Part shown: positions 7,679 to 9,522 of the stretch, one piece after another | Position numbering within the stretch: the first letter of the stretch is position 1 | How the letters are laid out: each line of letters opens with the position of its first letter | Source: Gammaproteobacteria bacterium | Lineage (GTDB): Bacteria; Pseudomonadota; Gammaproteobacteria; Comchoanobacterales; Comchoanobacteraceae | NCBI GenBank assembly: GCA_029243665.1 | Contig: JAQWRO010000031.1 | Span: forward strand, 1 to 9,522 | Direction: 5' to 3' | Length of the DNA stretch: 9,522 bases | Translations under genes and position numbers: made by a program | The notes under the pieces: model-generated | The model's input: only the letters and a program-made list of their open reading frames with translations | Databases searched by the model: none | What the model was told of the DNA's origin: nothing

Positions 7679-7921
7679 ATGAATTTAACTATTTTCTTAT
7701 TAAATGTATTCTATATTAACATCATCATATATATACTCGTTTTATTGAGCTATATCTATTTAAAAGATAGTCTTATCAAGCGCTACTTAAACATACATCA
7801 TCTTCCAAAAAAAGATGCCGGGAATATTAAAATGCGATTCTTAGGATGGATTGGACAATACGAATTGTACATACTGGTATTTAACATTGTACCATTGATC
7901 GCACTAGGGCTAATGTCTTAG
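7679..7921 (+). CDS. DUF6868-like small membrane protein, copy 2
   Basis: This 80-residue paralogue of the preceding protein aligns without gaps through the C-terminal FNIVPLIA motif, which falls at residues 68-75 in both. Other shared positions are LLN near residue 7-9, the IN-I-IY helix start, the Leu/Phe-Lys-acidic junction near 28-30, and W-x-G-x-Y before the second helix. Two membrane helices lie near 5-27 and 62-79. The ribosome site AAAGGAG (7664-7670) is eight bases before the ATG. The loop differs in sequence from copy 1 (HHLPKKDAGNIK), so the duplication is not recent. It depends on read-through of the terminator or on a promoter inside copy 1, and would then be expressed less than copy 1. 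Function is unknown. Confidence 0.8.
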   Translation: MNLTIFLLNVFYINIIIYILVLLSYIYLKDSLIKRYLNIHHLPKKDAGNIKMRFLGWIGQYELYILVFNIVPLIALGLMS

Positions 7922-7946
7922 AACCTTATATTGATACCAAACGATC

Positions 7947-7978
7947 ACCTAATGGCCGAATGACCGCGGCCATTAGGT
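7947..7978 (+). terminator. 12-bp GC-rich hairpin after the DUF6868-like pair, possible terminator
   Basis: ACCTAATGGCCG (7947-7958) and its perfect complement (7967-7978) enclose an 8-nt loop. The stem starts 25 nt after the stop at 7921 and is much richer in G+C than its surroundings. It is followed only by ATTCTT rather than a T run, so it could be a weak intrinsic terminator, a 3'-end stabilising hairpin, or a protein-binding palindrome. The strand is assigned from the upstream gene. Confidence 0.55.
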
Positions 7979-7998
7979 ATTCTTAAAATAACTTTCTA

Positions 7999-8027
7999 TT
8001 AAACATTGTTAAAACCATTGATAAAAT
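7999..8027 (+). promoter_or_regulatory. Candidate promoter for the RNA helicase
   Basis: TAAAAT (8022-8027) carries the TG extension at 8019-8020. A poor -35, TTAAAC (7999-8004), lies 17 bp upstream. The predicted start near 8034 would give a leader of nearly 100 nt. The region 7979-8131 otherwise shows only AT-rich sequence and the small ORF at 8096. Confidence 0.35.
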
Positions 8028-8095
8028 TGATTTATTTTCACAAAGATTTGAAAAATATACAAAAATAAAGATTGCTTTAATTCAAAAAAAGGGGC

Positions 8096-8110
8096 ATGAT
8101 GGTCTTTTAA
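8096..8110 (+). other. Four-codon upstream ORF in the helicase leader
   Basis: The codons Met-Met-Val-Phe-stop begin just after an A-rich, GGGG-containing tract (8084-8094), which is the only Shine-Dalgarno-like sequence near the helicase start. The stop (8108-8110) is in frame with the helicase and blocks any upstream extension of it. The stop lies 21 nt before the helicase ATG, a distance compatible with reinitiation. It could be accidental. Confidence 0.3.
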
Positions 8111-8131
8111 TATCAAAATATCGACGTATTT

Positions 8132-9522
8132 ATGAACAAAACTCAATCCCCCATCATTAACTTTAATTTTCCTGGATTTCCAGAATGGATGACCCAACAA
8201 TTAAAAACAAACGGCATCACAAAACCAACCGAGATCCAAGCTGCTACCATCCCCTTTATTATGGATGGTAAAGATGTATTAGCAACAGCTACAACAGGCT
8301 CAGGTAAAACAATCGCTTATTTGGCACCGATCATCATTAGCTTATCTGAATCCAAGCAAAAAACATTAATCATTGTGCCTACACGTGAACTAGCTAAGCA
8401 AATCGAACATGAAGCTAAAATTCTATTAGGTAAGAAATCCCCACTTCAAGCAATTGCTTTGATTGGTGGTGCCCCATTTCATTTACAAACAAGAATTCTA
8501 AAACGTTCTCCAAACATTATCATTGGTACACCAGGAAGGATTATTGATCATTTACAAAGAAATAATCTGCGACTAGATCAAGTGACTCATTTGGTTCTTG
8601 ACGAAACAGATAGATTACTGGACCAAGGATTTATGCCTCAAGTAGATGAAATTAGAACTTATATTGATCATCATCCACAAACTGTCTTGTTATCAGCAAC
8701 CTTACCAAAACAAAAACTTACTGAAATAAAATCTATTCTTAGATCACCAGAAGAAGTTCACATCGGTAAAGTAAACCAACCCAAGAAAAACATCAAAGTT
8801 TCAAATAAATCACTTAAGGGTAAAGATAAATTTAACATGCTTCGAAGTTTAATTAATGAGGATCCTAAAATAAATGTTGTTTTTGTTAATACAAAACGTC
8901 ATGTAGAAACTATTTCAGAAAAACTTAACATGGATGACATTCCAAATTGTATGCTTCATGGTGATATTCCTCATAGAAAACGCGAAAAAATTATAAAACA
9001 ATTTCGGGAAGGACTGGCACCTACTTTGGTTGCAACTGATGTTGCTGCAAGAGGTATTGATATTGTTCATATTGAAAGAGTCATCAACTATGACCTGCCA
9101 CAAGCACCTGAAGACTATATTCATCGAATTGGTCGATCTGCAAGAGGTGAAGCCAAAGGTGAAGCCGTTAACTTTATCACCGAAGAAGATAAAATTAAAT
9201 GGCAAAACATTGAAAACTTCATCGCTGGTAAAAAAACGATACCTGAATCTAGATCTAGATATAAAGGTAGAAGGCAGGATAATTTTTGGTCAAAATCAAG
9301 CAAACCAGGTTTTAAAAAGTCAGATGGTTCTGATAGAAAAAGACCTTGGTCTAAAGACAAACCTAGCTTCAATAGATCAGAAGGTTCAGATAAAAAAAGA
9401 CCTTGGTCTAAAGACAAACCTAGCTTTGATAGATCAGAAGGTTCTGATAGAAAAAGACCTTGGTCTAAAGACAAACCTAGCTTCAATAGATCAGAAGGTT
9501 CAGATAAAAAAAGACCTTGGTC
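8132..9522 (+). CDS. DEAD-box-family ATP-dependent RNA helicase (RhlE/SrmB-like), 3'-truncated, with DETD motif II
   Basis: The protein unwinds or remodels RNA using ATP; bacterial relatives act in ribosome assembly, RNA decay and cold adaptation. The visible 463 codons run off the window. Both RecA-like domains are complete: Q motif (KPTEIQ, 31-36), motif I ATTGSGKT (53-60), Ia PTRELA (83-88), GG (112-113), Ib TPGR (133-136), II DETD (157-160), III SAT (188-190), IV VVFVNTK (249-255), V ATDVAARGID (301-310) and VI HRIGRSAR (331-338). Motif II has Thr in place of the usual Ala. After residue ~365 a basic tail begins, and from residue 399 it consists of 19-residue repeats. The ATG at 8132 is the first in frame after a stop at 8108. 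It has no clear ribosome site, and the next Met (codon 20) would cut into the aromatic segment upstream of the Q motif. The family is certain; the subfamily is tentative. Confidence 0.95.
   Translation, partial: MNKTQSPIINFNFPGFPEWMTQQLKTNGITKPTEIQAATIPFIMDGKDVLATATTGSGKTIAYLAPIIISLSESKQKTLIIVPTRELAKQIEHEAKILLGKKSPLQAIALIGGAPFHLQTRILKRSPNIIIGTPGRIIDHLQRNNLRLDQVTHLVLDETDRLLDQGFMPQVDEIRTYIDHHPQTVLLSATLPKQKLTEIKSILRSPEEVHIGKVNQPKKNIKVSNKSLKGKDKFNMLRSLINEDPKINVVFVNTKRHVETISEKLNMDDIPNCMLHGDIPHRKREKIIKQFREGLAPTLVATDVAARGIDIVHIERVINYDLPQAPEDYIHRIGRSARGEAKGEAVNFITEEDKIKWQNIENFIAGKKTIPESRSRYKGRRQDNFWSKSSKPGFKKSDGSDRKRPWSKDKPSFNRSEGSDKKRPWSKDKPSFDRSEGSDRKRPWSKDKPSFNRSEGSDKKRPW
9326..9522 (+). repeat. 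57-bp in-frame tandem repeat encoding the helicase's basic tail (continues past the window)
   Basis: Three full units (9326-9382, 9383-9439, 9440-9496) and the first 26 bases of a fourth lie head to tail. Each encodes 19 residues of the form GSD(R/K)KRPWSKDKPSF(N/D)RSE. Units 1 and 3 are identical at DNA level. Unit 2 differs at a few positions, and the visible part of unit 4 matches unit 2, so the real period is a 114-bp two-unit block. Each unit carries several Lys/Arg, a Trp and a Phe, suiting a flexible RNA-binding tail. Confidence 0.95.

Noticed and set aside
8009..8200. Minus-strand 63-codon frame over the helicase leader and start
   Set aside because: It overlaps the helicase N-terminus and has no ribosome site or recognisable product.
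8915..9205. Minus-strand 96-codon frame
   Set aside because: It lies wholly inside the helicase gene, covering motifs V and VI on the other strand, with no plausible protein character.
9121..9486. Minus-strand 121-codon frame with repeated KLGLSLDQ-type units
   Set aside because: It is the antisense image of the helicase motif VI region and its tail repeats; the repeat keeps the opposite strand open by periodicity.
9326..9522. Regular 57-bp repeats as a possible CRISPR array
   Set aside because: The units are directly contiguous with no variable spacers and lie in frame within the helicase coding sequence.

Overview
The window is AT-rich and compactly coded. Genes start mostly at ATG, usually behind purine-rich Shine-Dalgarno sites, with short spacers and Rho-independent-type hairpins. 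This is bacterial chromosomal DNA. The two small membrane proteins resemble the DUF6868 family, which I recall as mainly proteobacterial, and the helicase is of the RhlE/SrmB type. A low-GC gammaproteobacterium, possibly a host-associated lineage, is therefore the best guess, but the sequence does not prove it. No tRNA, rRNA, CRISPR array, transposase or phage gene is visible.

Left part (1-2461, plus strand). The 3' portion of an unrecognised gene with a strongly basic C-terminus ends at 816. A 70-nt spacer follows, holding a good extended -10 promoter bracketed by a 9-bp inverted repeat. It drives two overlapping-style genes (887-1735 and 1739-2461, 3 nt apart) for multi-pass membrane proteins. 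The two share an N-terminal start, a central motif and a C-terminal motif, so they are diverged paralogues.

Centre (2462-7261, minus strand). One gene of about 1600 codons fills half the window. It encodes a very large, almost entirely helical protein with no recognised domain and a Trp/Phe-rich N-terminal segment. It converges on the membrane-protein operon with zero intergenic bases, and its likely terminator hairpin lies inside the neighbouring coding sequence.

Right part (7262-9522, plus strand). A 110-bp divergent promoter region separates the giant gene from two tandem paralogous 80-residue DUF6868-like membrane proteins. A clear Rho-independent terminator sits between the pair, and a 12-bp GC-rich hairpin follows the second gene. 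A 210-bp spacer then carries a candidate promoter and a tiny upstream ORF. After it comes a DEAD-box-family RNA helicase that runs off the window. Its motif II is DETD rather than DEAD, and its basic tail is built from exact 19-residue (57-bp) tandem repeats.

The helicase is the only gene with a confidently known biochemical role. The DUF6868-like pair is recognised only as a family. The unknown gene at the left edge, the membrane pair and the giant helical protein are the unexplained content. Any functional link among them is inferred only from adjacency.
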